Assembly: GCA_049642465.1 (NCBI GenBank)
Contig: JBAROV010000167.1
Location: 1 to 64,000 of the forward strand
Source: CAWDPQ01 sp049642465
GTDB lineage: Bacteria > Acidobacteriota > Vicinamibacteria > Vicinamibacterales > 2-12-FULL-66-21
Length of the DNA: 64,000 bases
Direction: 5' to 3'
The stretch's first letter is position 1. The number at the start of each line of letters is the position of its first letter. This document shows positions 8,949 to 18,945 of the stretch, piece after piece. The notes under the pieces are model-generated. The model had not been told where the DNA came from, made no database searches, and saw nothing but the letters and a program-made list of their open reading frames with translations. The position numbers and the translations under genes are program-made.

Positions 8949-11771
8949 TCAGCCGGCGCCCACACCCATGTCGATGTCCGCCGGCGCTGGTTCCTGCGGC
9001 TCGGCTGAAGCCGGCACGCCGGCCAGCCGCTCGCGCGCGGAGCGCACCGCCTCCTTCAATACCAGATCGCTCGATTCTTCGAAGCGGTTGAGCACCCCTT
9101 CCAGCCCGTAGAGGCGCAGCGCACCAACGGCATACACGCCGCACGACCGCATCCAGGAGTCTTCGCTGCCGAGCATCGTTTCTACGGCCTGTTCCGGAGT
9201 CTCGAGCGGCGCTCCGACAAACCGATTCGCAAGCGCCACGCGCTCGTCCGTCGTCACCTGGGAGTCGAGCAATGGAACCAGCACCTGCCGCAACTCCGGT
9301 TTGAGCGTGCTCTCCAGAAACTCGAGAGCGTTTGCGCGAACGATGGGATTAGCGGAGCGAACACCGACATAGGCGTCGTGCAGTCCAGTGGCGGGAAAGA
9401 TCAACGCCATCAAACGAAAGATCCGCTCGAGCTCCTGCTCCATGGCATGGCGCATCGCCTGCAATACGGCATCGTCTTCTTTCAAACGGCGCTGCAGCGG
9501 TCCGATCAGCTGGTAGGAGCGGTAGTGTCCGGCAATTTCGGCGGCTAGCAACACTTCGATGACCGCTGGGTCGACCCGCACGTCCGGGTGCAGGACTTTC
9601 AGTTTATTGAGCGACGAGATGATGCGGTGGCGTAGTGTGCCATCCGCCTGGAGCAATCCCTGAACGAGGACTTCTTCCGCTTCCGGCGTGCCGATGCGCA
9701 GGAGAACCGACGGAATCTCACGGCGTGTTTCGAGGGGTACGTCGGGCGCGCCCATCGCCTGCTCGAGCTCCGGGATGATCGAGTTGCCGAGCCGTGAGAG
9801 CGCCCCGGCCGCTTCGTCTGCCAGCTCCGGACGTCCAAGAGCGGTGAGCAGCGACGGGACGAGTTCCTCGCGTGCCACGGTGAAGGCGGCGCGAATCGCC
9901 TGGCGGGCAACATCGGGATGGTCATCTTGAATCAGGGCGGGCAGCAGATCCACGGCTCCGTCAGGGATGACGCCCAACAAGCGGGAGGCCTCGATGCGAT
10001 CGCGGACGCCATCCTCGCCGTGATTCGAAGCCATCCCTTCGAGCACGAGCCGCGCGGCATCCAGGTTTTGCGCCGCTCCAGGAGCAGCAAAGAACGCGGC
10101 TGTTCCTGCGCGAATCGAAAACCCTTCGACATCCCCCAGCTCTTCAATCTGGCGGAGCGGATCGAGGCCGACGTTGTGCGCGAGGTACAACAAGGCTTCG
10201 GTGCGAACCCCGATATCGGGATCGCGAAGCATCAGCGACACTCGATCCGCGATCTCCTTGTCGCCACCGCTGCTCAGCAGGGCGAGCGCACGACGTCGAA
10301 TGTCCGGGTCCGGGTGCGTCAGCAACTGGCGCAGGGCCGGGTGCCATCGCCTGCTCTGCTGGCCCTCGATGAGCGCCAACGCGTATCGGACCTCACCTGG
10401 ATCGATCGCGCCAAGCTTGCCCGCGAGAACCGTCGCCGTAGACCGCTCCGCGGCGCCCGGAGCCAGCCGCTCGCTGTCGATCCGGTGCCGGTGAATGCTG
10501 TCCTGAATGGCTCGGACGTACTCCGTTCGAACCCGCCAGGCGACGGCGATCCAGACGCCGATGATGCACACGTTGATCGCCGAGATACCCCTCAAATCGA
10601 GACCGAACCCGCGCAGCATGAAGAATCGCTCGGTGACGATTCCCAGACAGACCGCGCCGGCCGCGTCAGCGACTCCGCTGAGCACGATTTCGATCGCGTT
10701 CTTGACGCGGACGCGATCGGCCGGAGCAATCGGGAGGTAGAGCAGCTCGTGGCTCGCTTTGTCCACGGAGAATCGAAGCCCCTGGTCGCACGCGTTCGTG
10801 ACAAGGACGCTCCAGAAGGCGGGAATGAGAAAAATCAGCGCACTCCCGAAACCGAGCGACACCGGCAGCGCGAGAATCGTCAGGCCCAGTCCGAACGACC
10901 GCAGCAGACGGCCGGTCACGAGGATCTGCACGAGAAAACTGAACGCACCCAGGGCCAGGTTGAATGCACCGAAGAATTCGGTCAATGCATCAGGATCGTT
11001 TCCGAAGCGTCGGGCCGCCGCCAGGCTCAGTTGAAAGCCCGTCCACTGGGTGGCAATCGTCATGAGCACGACGAGCGCCGCGATCAGCCGCAAGTAGGGA
11101 CTTGCGGCGATCTCGCGCCAGGTATCGGAGGCGCGTGCGGCAGTTCGGCGGACCTGTCGTTCAGCGCCTCGGCGGCGGCGAGATCGAACGAGGCTGACCA
11201 GACCGGCGGCGATCAATATCAGGAACGCCAGAACGAGCAGAAGATTGACGGCGCCGCCGACAGGCCCCACCAGCACGCGGGCAAGCAGCCCGCCCGTGAT
11301 GGCGCCGAGAGACGCGCCAGACCCGACCAGCCCGAACAACCGTTTCGCCTGGCGGGTATCGAACAGCGAATTGGTGAGACTCCAGGCCTGGACTGGAGCA
11401 ATGATGCCGAAACAGTTCACCCAGACGTAGAAGATCCCGGGCAGCAGCCAGAAGCCGTGAAAGCGGAAGCCATACCAGAACAGGACGACGTTCGAGCTGA
11501 AGAACAACAGCGTTCCAATCGTGACGAGCCTCGACCCAAACCGCGCGGCAATGCGCGTGTAAATGGGAACGAAAATCGAGAGAACGATAGGAACGGCCGC
11601 GTAGACGTAGACTAGCGCATACGGACCGTACTGATTCAGGAAGAGACCGTTGCGAATGGGTTTGGCGAGGAGAAACGCCGAAACCACGACGGCGATGTAG
11701 ACAAATGCCAGCACGACTGGCAGGCCCTCTCCGGTCCTGACGTCGAAGACCCGGCGCGCCCAGTGGAGCAT
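8949..11771 (-). CDS. ATP/ADP-translocase-like membrane protein fused to HEAT repeats
   Basis: 940 aa. Residues 1-430 form a ~12-helix domain resembling the nucleotide-transporter (Npt/TlcA) branch of the major facilitator superfamily: LLAKPIRNGLFLNQYG near 36, then DTRQAKRLFGLVGSGASLGAITGG near 138-160. The remaining ~500 residues are soluble alpha-helical repeats with the HEAT/PBS-lyase look (HPDPDIRRRALALLSSG). It is divergent from a paralogue with the same core (11847), 75 bases apart. Intracellular parasites use such carriers to import ATP; a free-living soil-type bacterium would not be expected to, so transport of nucleotides is inference. A TAAACT box (minus strand, 11788-11783) ends 11 bases before the start codon. 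Confidence 0.82.
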   Translation of the reverse strand: MLHWARRVFDVRTGEGLPVVLAFVYIAVVVSAFLLAKPIRNGLFLNQYGPYALVYVYAAVPIVLSIFVPIYTRIAARFGSRLVTIGTLLFFSSNVVLFWYGFRFHGFWLLPGIFYVWVNCFGIIAPVQAWSLTNSLFDTRQAKRLFGLVGSGASLGAITGGLLARVLVGPVGGAVNLLLVLAFLILIAAGLVSLVRSRRRRGAERQVRRTAARASDTWREIAASPYLRLIAALVVLMTIATQWTGFQLSLAAARRFGNDPDALTEFFGAFNLALGAFSFLVQILVTGRLLRSFGLGLTILALPVSLGFGSALIFLIPAFWSVLVTNACDQGLRFSVDKASHELLYLPIAPADRVRVKNAIEIVLSGVADAAGAVCLGIVTERFFMLRGFGLDLRGISAINVCIIGVWIAVAWRVRTEYVRAIQDSIHRHRIDSERLAPGAAERSTATVLAGKLGAIDPGEVRYALALIEGQQSRRWHPALRQLLTHPDPDIRRRALALLSSGGDKEIADRVSLMLRDPDIGVRTEALLYLAHNVGLDPLRQIEELGDVEGFSIRAGTAAFFAAPGAAQNLDAARLVLEGMASNHGEDGVRDRIEASRLLGVIPDGAVDLLPALIQDDHPDVARQAIRAAFTVAREELVPSLLTALGRPELADEAAGALSRLGNSIIPELEQAMGAPDVPLETRREIPSVLLRIGTPEAEEVLVQGLLQADGTLRHRIISSLNKLKVLHPDVRVDPAVIEVLLAAEIAGHYRSYQLIGPLQRRLKEDDAVLQAMRHAMEQELERIFRLMALIFPATGLHDAYVGVRSANPIVRANALEFLESTLKPELRQVLVPLLDSQVTTDERVALANRFVGAPLETPEQAVETMLGSEDSWMRSCGVYAVGALRLYGLEGVLNRFEESSDLVLKEAVRSARERLAGVPASAEPQEPAPADIDMGVGAG

Positions 11772-11846
11772 CGAATGGCCGCAGTTTACTTCAGTTCCTG
11801 CATCGCTTAGATTGACACACTGATTCCCACAATCATCGAGGCTTCC
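11772..11846. promoter_or_regulatory. Divergent promoter region between the two translocase-HEAT genes
   Basis: 75 bases shared by two divergent paralogous genes. On the minus strand TAAACT (11788-11783) could be a -10 box very close to the start at 11771. On the plus strand TTGACA at 11812-11817 looks like a -35 box, but no -10 box lies at the right distance before the start codon at 11847; GAGG at 11838-11841 is the likely ribosome-binding site there. Confidence 0.3.
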
Positions 11847-14800
11847 ATGGCTCTGGTCCAGCGGGCGCTCAGGCCGATCGTCGAACTTCGTGAGGAAGAG
11901 AGCACGACGGCTCTCATGATGTTCGGGTACTCCTTCCTCGCGATGACGGCCTACAACATCGTCCAGCCGATCACGCGATCCCGCTTCATCTCATCGCTCG
12001 GTTCCGAGAACCTTCCGTACGTGCTGCTGGTTTCGGCGTTCATCATTGGTTTCCTCATGCAGGGATACAGCCGGCTCGGCGCCCTGCTGCCGGGCCGTTG
12101 GCTCATTCCCGTGACACAGACGGCCATGGTCGCGCTGCTCCTCACGTTCTGGATCCTGTTCGCGGCCGGACAGCAATGGGTGGACGTGGGCTTCTATCTC
12201 TTCGGCCAGATCTATGCCGTGCTCCTCATCAGCCAGTTCTGGACGCTCGCCAACCTTATCTACGACCCCAGGCAGGCGAAGAGGCTCTTCGGGTTCATCG
12301 GCGGCGGCGCTTCGCTCGGCGGCGCCGTCGGCTCCAGCATCACCGCGTTCATGGTGGAAGAAGTCGGCACGACCCAACTGGTGCTCGTCAGTGCGATCGT
12401 CCTCGCGGCATGCGCCGGACTGGTCATACTGATCATCCGGCGCTCGTCGAGCGTCGAGATCAAGGGACTCGAATCAGCAGGCGAAGAAAAGGGCGTCGGC
12501 GGCTCGGAAGCGCTGCGGATGCTCAGAGAATCGCGACATCTTCAAGTCATCGCGCTGACGATTGCATTGATGTCGATCGGCGCCGGCTTCATCGATCAGC
12601 AGTTGAGCATGGCGAGCGAGGCGGCCAAGGGCCGCGGCGCTACGGATGCCATCACCGCAGTGCTCGGGCGGGTCCAGGTCTACGTCTCGCTGCTCGGATT
12701 CGTCATCCAGGTCTGGCTGACGAGCCGGATCCATCGCCTGTTGGGTGTGGGATTCGCGCTGTTGATGCTGCCCTTCGGACACGGGGCGAGCGCGCTGATC
12801 ATTCTGCTGAATGGCGGACTCTGGACGGCGATGCTGGCGCGCACCATGGACAAGACCGTCCGCTACACGGTTGACAAAACCACGCGCGAAATCCTGTTTT
12901 TGCCGCTCCCAGCGGCCCTCAAACAACGCGCCAAGCCTTTCGTTGACGTCACCGTCGATCGGTTCGCCAGGGCCGGGTCGGCCCTGCTCCTGCTCGTGCT
13001 GATCAAACCCTGGGGATTCAATTTTTCCTGGCAGCAGATCAGTTGGGCGAGTCTCGCGGTGATGGTGGTCTGGATCGTGACGGCGATCCGGGCCAAGCGG
13101 GGATATGTCGCGGCCTTTCGCCAGAGCCTCGAACAGCGTGTGATGGAGCCGGAGAAGGTCACGCTCGGCTCGATCGATCTCACCACAATTGAAACGCTCG
13201 TGCAGGAACTCGCTCATCCTGATCCAGCGCGAGTGGTGTATGCGATCGACGTCCTCGAATCGCTCGACAAACGAAACCTCGTCACTCCGCTGCTTCTCTA
13301 CCACGAATCGCCCGCCGTGCGCGCGCGAGCGCTCAAAGCGCTCAGTGCTGTTCGAGCGGACATTGCGGAGCGGTGGGCGCCGCACATCCGGCGCATGCTG
13401 GCGGACACCGACTCAGAGGTGCGTGCGGGCGCGATCACCGCGCTGTCGTACATCAGCCAGCAGGACGCCGCGAGTCTTGCCCGGCCGATGCTGTCGGATC
13501 GGGATCCACGCATCCGGGTCACGGCCGCGGCCGCACTCGCCGACAGCGACACGCCGCAAGATGCCGATGCCGCTGAAGCCACGTTCGTGGACATCATTGC
13601 GAACACCTCGCCGGAGACGCGCAACGCGCGCCGCGACGTCGCGTCGGCAATTCGGCAGATTCGTGACCATCGCTTCAGGCGATTGCTGGTTCCGCTGCTC
13701 TATGACCCTGCGCCCGAAGTCGCGGACGAGGCGATGGAGAGCGTTCGCTCTGCCGGTTCGGGAGATTTCGTCTTCGTCCCGACACTCGTGGCGCTCCTGC
13801 GGCACCGCAGGCTGAAGGGACAGGCGCGATCGGTCCTCGTCACCTACGGCGAGCCTGTGATTGACGCGCTGGCGCATTTCATGCGCGACCCGGACGAGGA
13901 CATCTGGGTGCGTCGGCACATCCCCGCGACGCTGGCGTTGATTCCCTCCCAGAAATCCGTCGACGTGCTTGCTGCGGCGTTGGCGGAAGGTGATGGATTT
14001 CTCCGTTACAAGGTCGTCGCCGCACTCGAGCGGCTGCGCCGCGAGGCTTCGAGCCTGAAGTTCCCTCGCGAGAACATCGAGCGATTCGCGTTGTCGGAAA
14101 GCCGGCAATATTTCAACTATCTGTCGTTACGACACAATCTGTTCGGGCGCCGAGCCAACCAATCCCCGCCGGCTGGCTCGTTGCTGGAGCTCGCGCTGGA
14201 CCAGAAGTTGGATCGGACGCTCGATCGGATCTTTCGTCTCCTGGCTCTCGTCTATCCGTGGAAAGACATTCGCGCCGCGCGCTGGACGCTGCAGCATGCC
14301 GACGGGCGCGCGCGTGCCGGTGCCCTGGAATACCTGGACAACCTGCTGACCGGCCAGGTGCGGAAGCAGATCATGCCGGTCATCGAGGAAATGCCGCTCG
14401 AAGAGAAGGTCCGGCGTGGCAACGTGCTCCTCAAGACGCGGCCGCGCGACGTTGAAGAAACGCTGCTGCAGCTCATCAACGACGACGATCAAGTCGTGGC
14501 GGCGGCGGCAATTGACGTCGTCCGACAGCAGAAGATGTGGACCCTTGGCGACGACATCGAACACGTGCTCGCTCACCGCGACGTCCGCGATTGGTACGTG
14601 TTCGAAGCCGCGTCGTGGGCGCTCGCCGAGCGTCGAATGCCGGCGGAGCGTCGCCGCGAGCTGTGGCTGGAGCCGCTTCCTGCCGCCGAACTCGCCGGAC
14701 GTCTGAGACGCCTGCCGCTCTTCGCCTCGCTCAGCGTTGACGAATTGTTTCGAATCACAGGAGCCGGCCGGCAGGTGCGCCATGAGCCGGGCTCCGTCCT

Positions 14801-15539
14801 GCTTCAGGAAGGGGTGGTTCCAGAGAGTATTCATCTGCTGCTCGATGGCGCGGTGACGGCAACGAGCCGGGACGGAGCGCCCAGAAAACTCGAGGGCACG
14901 CAAGCCCTGGGATTTGTCGAAGCGCTCTCGGGCACGGCCATGCGCGACACGCTGCGCACGATGGACATGGCGGTGACGCTCGTCCTGAGCGTCGAGGAAC
15001 TCCGCACGCTGCTTTCGGAAAACACCGACCTCGTCGTCGGACTGTTCGCAACTCTCGCAAAGCGCGAACACGAGGACCCCGTTCACCCGACTGGGGCCGC
15101 TTCCGAGCTTGGCGCCCTGGCGGCGGGCGGGCTGGCGCCGGTCCAGAAAGTTCTTGCGCTCCAGCGCGTGCCAATCTTCTCGCGCGTGTCCGCAGACGAG
15201 ATCCGGCCGCTTGCGGACATCGCACAGGTCGTGACGATGGAGACCGGCGCGCCGCTCTTCAGCGAGTCCGCGCCGGCGGCGGTCTGGCTGCTGCTTTCAG
15301 GCGAAGTACAATTGAATAGTCCGGCCGGAGACGCGTCGGTCATCGCGCGCGGCGGGGACGTCATCGGATCCATTGGCGCGATGGCGGGCCAGCCACTGGG
15401 CAGGTCCGCAACCGTCACTCGCGGCGGCTTTGCGCTGCGTCTCGATCGCGAGGATCTCTTCTCGTTGATCGCCGAACGGCCGGAGCTGCTGCGCCAGGTT
15501 TTCGCGGGGCTGTTCCGCAACGAGGCGTTTGTCGCCTAA
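11847..15539 (+). CDS. ATP/ADP-translocase-like protein with HEAT repeats and two cNMP-binding-like domains
   Basis: 1230 aa. Order: translocase-like membrane domain (~1-430, with DPRQAKRLFGFIGGGASLGGAVG near 140-165), HEAT-type repeats (~450-940), then two cyclic-nucleotide-binding-like beta-rolls (~953-1075 and ~1103-1225; each starts with a PLFASLSVDEL or PIFSRVSADEI type helix followed by EPGSVLLQEG or ETGAPLFSES). The usual phosphate-binding cassette (GE...RxA) is weak in both, so cAMP or cGMP binding is doubtful. The protein is paralogous to the divergent gene at 8949. The architecture suggests a membrane carrier or sensor with a cytosolic scaffold and regulatory tail. The stop overlaps that of the convergent transketolase gene. 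Start ATG follows GAGG. Confidence 0.83.
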   Translation: MALVQRALRPIVELREEESTTALMMFGYSFLAMTAYNIVQPITRSRFISSLGSENLPYVLLVSAFIIGFLMQGYSRLGALLPGRWLIPVTQTAMVALLLTFWILFAAGQQWVDVGFYLFGQIYAVLLISQFWTLANLIYDPRQAKRLFGFIGGGASLGGAVGSSITAFMVEEVGTTQLVLVSAIVLAACAGLVILIIRRSSSVEIKGLESAGEEKGVGGSEALRMLRESRHLQVIALTIALMSIGAGFIDQQLSMASEAAKGRGATDAITAVLGRVQVYVSLLGFVIQVWLTSRIHRLLGVGFALLMLPFGHGASALIILLNGGLWTAMLARTMDKTVRYTVDKTTREILFLPLPAALKQRAKPFVDVTVDRFARAGSALLLLVLIKPWGFNFSWQQISWASLAVMVVWIVTAIRAKRGYVAAFRQSLEQRVMEPEKVTLGSIDLTTIETLVQELAHPDPARVVYAIDVLESLDKRNLVTPLLLYHESPAVRARALKALSAVRADIAERWAPHIRRMLADTDSEVRAGAITALSYISQQDAASLARPMLSDRDPRIRVTAAAALADSDTPQDADAAEATFVDIIANTSPETRNARRDVASAIRQIRDHRFRRLLVPLLYDPAPEVADEAMESVRSAGSGDFVFVPTLVALLRHRRLKGQARSVLVTYGEPVIDALAHFMRDPDEDIWVRRHIPATLALIPSQKSVDVLAAALAEGDGFLRYKVVAALERLRREASSLKFPRENIERFALSESRQYFNYLSLRHNLFGRRANQSPPAGSLLELALDQKLDRTLDRIFRLLALVYPWKDIRAARWTLQHADGRARAGALEYLDNLLTGQVRKQIMPVIEEMPLEEKVRRGNVLLKTRPRDVEETLLQLINDDDQVVAAAAIDVVRQQKMWTLGDDIEHVLAHRDVRDWYVFEAASWALAERRMPAERRRELWLEPLPAAELAGRLRRLPLFASLSVDELFRITGAGRQVRHEPGSVLLQEGVVPESIHLLLDGAVTATSRDGAPRKLEGTQALGFVEALSGTAMRDTLRTMDMAVTLVLSVEELRTLLSENTDLVVGLFATLAKREHEDPVHPTGAASELGALAAGGLAPVQKVLALQRVPIFSRVSADEIRPLADIAQVVTMETGAPLFSESAPAAVWLLLSGEVQLNSPAGDASVIARGGDVIGSIGAMAGQPLGRSATVTRGGFALRLDREDLFSLIAERPELLRQVFAGLFRNEAFVA

Positions 15540-17401
15540 GCGCGGACTGCCTTGCGCGCCGCTTGAACGGCGGCGACGATGTGTCGGGCTGAAATCCCGT
15601 AGCGATCGATGAGCTCGTCGGGCTGGCCGCTGTGCGGGATCTCCCGCACCGCCAGCCGCTGGACGGCGATCCCGGCCGCGGCGACCGCCTCGCTCACGGC
15701 ATCGCCGAGGCCGCCAGCACCGTAGTGATCCTCAACGGTGATCACCGTGCCCCCCGCAGCTTTCGCGGCGTCAATGAGCGTCTTGGCGTCGATCGGCTGA
15801 ACGGAGTACGCATCGATCACGGTGATGCTGATGCCCTGCTCCTTCAATTGATCGTGGGCCTTCAACGCCTCGAATACCGTGACTCCGGCACCTACGACAA
15901 CCGCATCGTCGTTGCCGCTGCGGCGCAGGACCTTGGAGCCGCCTATCGGAAATCGGTCGCTCGGTTCGTAAATCACCGGCGTCTTCGGTCGTGACGTTCG
16001 CATGTAGGCCGGCCCCTGATGCCGCGCCATTTCCACAACCAGACGCTCGGTGCTGACGGCATCGCAGGGATACAAAACCACACAATCGGGAACGGCGCGC
16101 ATCATGGCGAGATCCTCTAACGCCATCTGCGACGGACCGTCTTCGCCAATGGAAACGCCGGCATGCGAGCCGGTGTACTTCACGTTTGAAAACGACACGC
16201 CGGCCATTCGAATAAAGTCGGCTGCCCTCGTCAGAAAACAGGCGAAGGTAGAGGGGAACGGGATTGCCCCGCGCGCCGCTAATCCCATCGCGGCGCCGAT
16301 CATCCCCTGCTCGGCGATGAAGCATTCGAAGAACCGATCGGGGTAGACCTTTTCGAACCGTTCGCTGAAGGTTGAGTTCTTGACATCCGCGTCGAGCGCG
16401 ACGAGGCGCGGATCGACGCCGCCGAGCGACGCCAGCGCCGTCCCCCACGCTTCGCGTGTGGCAACCACATCATCCTTCTTGTACGAAGGTGCGGGCATGC
16501 GCGAGTAGTCCGGTTCGGCAGTTTCCGTTGGACCGGCCGCGGGCCGATCGATTGAGAACGGGACCTCACCGGGGACGATTTGCGACTCGAGCTCGGCGAG
16601 CGCCTTGTGGGTCTCGTCGCCTTTCTTCAGGGCCTTGCCGTGCCAGCCGTCCTTCCCCGCGATGGACTCCAGGCCCTTGCCCTTGACTGTTTGGGCGAGC
16701 ACGACCGTCGGCTGTCCCTTCGTAGAGCGTGCCCGCTCGAAGGCTGCGCGCAGCGCGTGGACATCGTGACCGTCAACGACAATCGAGTTCCATCCAAAGG
16801 CGGTCCAGCGGCGCTCGATGGCGGCCATGTCGTGGCCGAACTGCGTCGCCTGACTCTGCCCGAGACGATTGACATCCACGATCGCGCATAGATTGTCGAG
16901 TTTGAAGTGCTGTCCGAGGTTCGCGGCTTCCCAGACGGACCCTTCGGCCATTTCGCCGTCACCCAGCAGCACGTAGGTGCGATAGTCGGACTTGATTCGG
17001 CGCGCATTCAGCGCAATGCCGATGCCGGCGCAAATTCCCTGGCCGAGCGAACCGGTGGCCACGTCGACATACGGAAGGCGCGGCGTGGGGTGTCCCTCCA
17101 GGTCCGAATCCATGCGCCGCAGATTGAGCAGCTCTTCACGAGGAAAGAGTCCGGCCCCGGCCCACGCGGAGTACAAGATCGGCGCGGCGTGCCCCTTCGA
17201 CAGGACGAATCGATCAGCATAGGGGTTACGCGGATCGCGTGGATCGAACCGCATCTCCGAAAAGAACAAGACGGCGACGATCTCGGCTGCCGACAGGCAG
17301 GTCGTCGGGTGTCCGCTCCCGGCTTCACTGGTGGATCGAACGCAGTCGATACGAATTCGGGTGGCAATGTTGCGCAGCGTGGGAATGGAAGTGGTGGACA
17401 T
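15536..17401 (-). CDS. tkt: Transketolase
   Basis: 621 aa full-length transketolase of the pentose-phosphate pathway, moving two-carbon units between sugar phosphates with thiamine diphosphate. Catalytic His31 sits in EAGSGHPTTC, and the diphosphate/Mg motif is GDGEMAEGSVWEAANLGQ beginning at residue 147. The pyrimidine-binding half with the FIAEQGMIGAAMGLA stretch and a C-terminal transketolase domain are present. Length resembles the shorter, animal-like branch (about 620 aa) rather than the ~660-aa enterobacterial enzyme. The gene stands alone, converging on the translocase-HEAT-cNMP gene with overlapping stop codons. Confidence 0.93.
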   Translation of the reverse strand: MSTTSIPTLRNIATRIRIDCVRSTSEAGSGHPTTCLSAAEIVAVLFFSEMRFDPRDPRNPYADRFVLSKGHAAPILYSAWAGAGLFPREELLNLRRMDSDLEGHPTPRLPYVDVATGSLGQGICAGIGIALNARRIKSDYRTYVLLGDGEMAEGSVWEAANLGQHFKLDNLCAIVDVNRLGQSQATQFGHDMAAIERRWTAFGWNSIVVDGHDVHALRAAFERARSTKGQPTVVLAQTVKGKGLESIAGKDGWHGKALKKGDETHKALAELESQIVPGEVPFSIDRPAAGPTETAEPDYSRMPAPSYKKDDVVATREAWGTALASLGGVDPRLVALDADVKNSTFSERFEKVYPDRFFECFIAEQGMIGAAMGLAARGAIPFPSTFACFLTRAADFIRMAGVSFSNVKYTGSHAGVSIGEDGPSQMALEDLAMMRAVPDCVVLYPCDAVSTERLVVEMARHQGPAYMRTSRPKTPVIYEPSDRFPIGGSKVLRRSGNDDAVVVGAGVTVFEALKAHDQLKEQGISITVIDAYSVQPIDAKTLIDAAKAAGGTVITVEDHYGAGGLGDAVSEAVAAAGIAVQRLAVREIPHSGQPDELIDRYGISARHIVAAVQAARKAVRA

Positions 17402-17480
17402 CGTTGAAACTTCTCAGTGCGGCTCGACTCGCTCGCCGCGGCCGCAGGCGCTCGCGAAAGCGAAACAAAAATCGAGTCTA

Positions 17481-18935
17481 TCATCGGAGCGAAACGTCGC
17501 GCATGGCCAGCACGTAGTGGGCGGCCAACGGCCCTTGGCTGCTGGCTTGACCGGCTATCGTTCGAAGCGCCTCATCCGCCAGTTCGCTGAAAGCCGGGTC
17601 ATTGCAGACGACCGCCAGCCTCCGAAGCAGTCGCGCAGCCTCGCAGTTGGCCACAAATGGCTTGAGACGATGCTTCAACAGACCGATATCGGATGTGGAT
17701 CGAGCCCGATCGAAGAATCCGCCATCGCGCTCGTCGTGAAATGCAAGGATCAGCTGCCGCGCCAGCTCCTCCGCCATCATCTGGTGCACCACGTCGTCCG
17801 TCGCTTCGAACGCGTCGAGGTGCGCTGTCGCCATCGCCAGCTGATCGTCGAGCAGACCGCGCACGTGGACGTCTCGTTCAATGCAATGTGCGACGCCCCC
17901 GCCGGGCCGGTAATGCTCGAGGACGATCCGTTCCAACGAGCGCAGCGCGAACGCACGCAAACCGTCATCCTCAAACACTCGAGCGGCGCGCAGGGCGGAC
18001 GATACCATCGCCGCGTTCGGTGCGGACAGAAGCGTGCGATCGACGGCAGGAGCGGAACGCGCGGCTCGCACCTCGGGATCGATGATGGCGTAGAAGTCCG
18101 GCTCCTCTTGCTGCGATGCCGCCCAGCCCCCTTCTTGTGAATCGGCCAACGTCTGCTGCACGTAACCGAGGACGGCTTCCGCTCGCTCCGCATAGCGCGC
18201 GAGACGGAGCGTCTCGAAGCCGTCGAGGTACAGCATCAGCAGGGCGGCATTCACGTCGAGAAGCTTTTCGGTCTGGGGCCGGGTCCAATCAGCCGCGTTG
18301 CAGTAGCGGAAGAACCCGCCGTCGATTTCGTCGAACAGGCCACCCCAGCCCATCGAGTCGAGACAGGTGGTCGCGACATCTGCATGGCAAGACGACGGAT
18401 CGTGGCGGACGTGCAAGAGGGCGAGATGCACGGGCGCCGTGTGCGGAAACCGTGGCAATCCGTCAAACGCACCCGATTCTCCGTCGTAGGTGTCGAACAC
18501 AAGCCTCTCGAGGTCGTCAACAGGCAGCGCACGACCGGACGCGGTCTCGGCGCCAGCGGTGCCGGCTGAACCTGTGTCGTCGATCTGCAGGCCAAACGAC
18601 TCGATGACGCGCTTCAAGGCGGCGCTCAAGCGATCGACGGGAACGAATGTCCCTCCGCCGAGGATCTGTCCGGCCGGTGTGAGGAAGGCAGTCGTGGGCC
18701 AACCCCCAAGCGTGTAGCGACTACTGATGTCGGGCCGGCGGTCGGCATCGACTCGCACGGCCACGAACCGCTCCGCCACCAGATCGGCCACCACCGGATC
18801 GGCAAAACTCGTCCGATCCATTTCCTGGCAGCCTCGCGACCAGGTGGTGACGATCGAGAGCAGGACCGGTTTTCGCTCGGCTGCGGCGCGGGCGAATGCG
18901 TCCGCCGTCCACGGCAGCCAGCCGATTTGAGTCAT
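17481..18935 (-). CDS. DUF255 / YyaL-like protein with thioredoxin-fold domain
   Basis: 484 aa. The N-terminal ~120 residues match the thioredoxin-like DUF255 domain (YyaL / spermatogenesis-associated protein 20), including GGWPTTAFLTPAGQ. In the family the active motif is Cys-His-x-Cys before His-x-Met-Glu; here the corresponding residues are Ser33-Arg-Gly-Cys36 then Gln-Glu-Met-Asp, so one cysteine is lost and disulfide exchange is unlikely. The remaining ~360 residues fit the alpha/alpha-toroid glycosidase-like part, shorter than the usual total near 680 aa. The start is ATG at 18935; a TATAAT hexamer on this strand ends 10 bases upstream. Function in the family is not established. Confidence 0.75.
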   Translation of the reverse strand: MTQIGWLPWTADAFARAAAERKPVLLSIVTTWSRGCQEMDRTSFADPVVADLVAERFVAVRVDADRRPDISSRYTLGGWPTTAFLTPAGQILGGGTFVPVDRLSAALKRVIESFGLQIDDTGSAGTAGAETASGRALPVDDLERLVFDTYDGESGAFDGLPRFPHTAPVHLALLHVRHDPSSCHADVATTCLDSMGWGGLFDEIDGGFFRYCNAADWTRPQTEKLLDVNAALLMLYLDGFETLRLARYAERAEAVLGYVQQTLADSQEGGWAASQQEEPDFYAIIDPEVRAARSAPAVDRTLLSAPNAAMVSSALRAARVFEDDGLRAFALRSLERIVLEHYRPGGGVAHCIERDVHVRGLLDDQLAMATAHLDAFEATDDVVHQMMAEELARQLILAFHDERDGGFFDRARSTSDIGLLKHRLKPFVANCEAARLLRRLAVVCNDPAFSELADEALRTIAGQASSQGPLAAHYVLAMRDVSLR

Positions 18936-18945
18936 GGGCTGTCAA

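Noticed and set aside
9918..11615. 565-codon plus-strand frame opposite the translocase-HEAT gene
   Set aside because: Its translation is rich in Arg/Gln/Glu/Asp without domains, while the minus-strand protein has a clear family pattern.
11812..11817. TTGACA as a -35 box for the gene at 11847
   Set aside because: No -10 hexamer at 16-18 bases; the sequence between 11833 and 11842 does not match.
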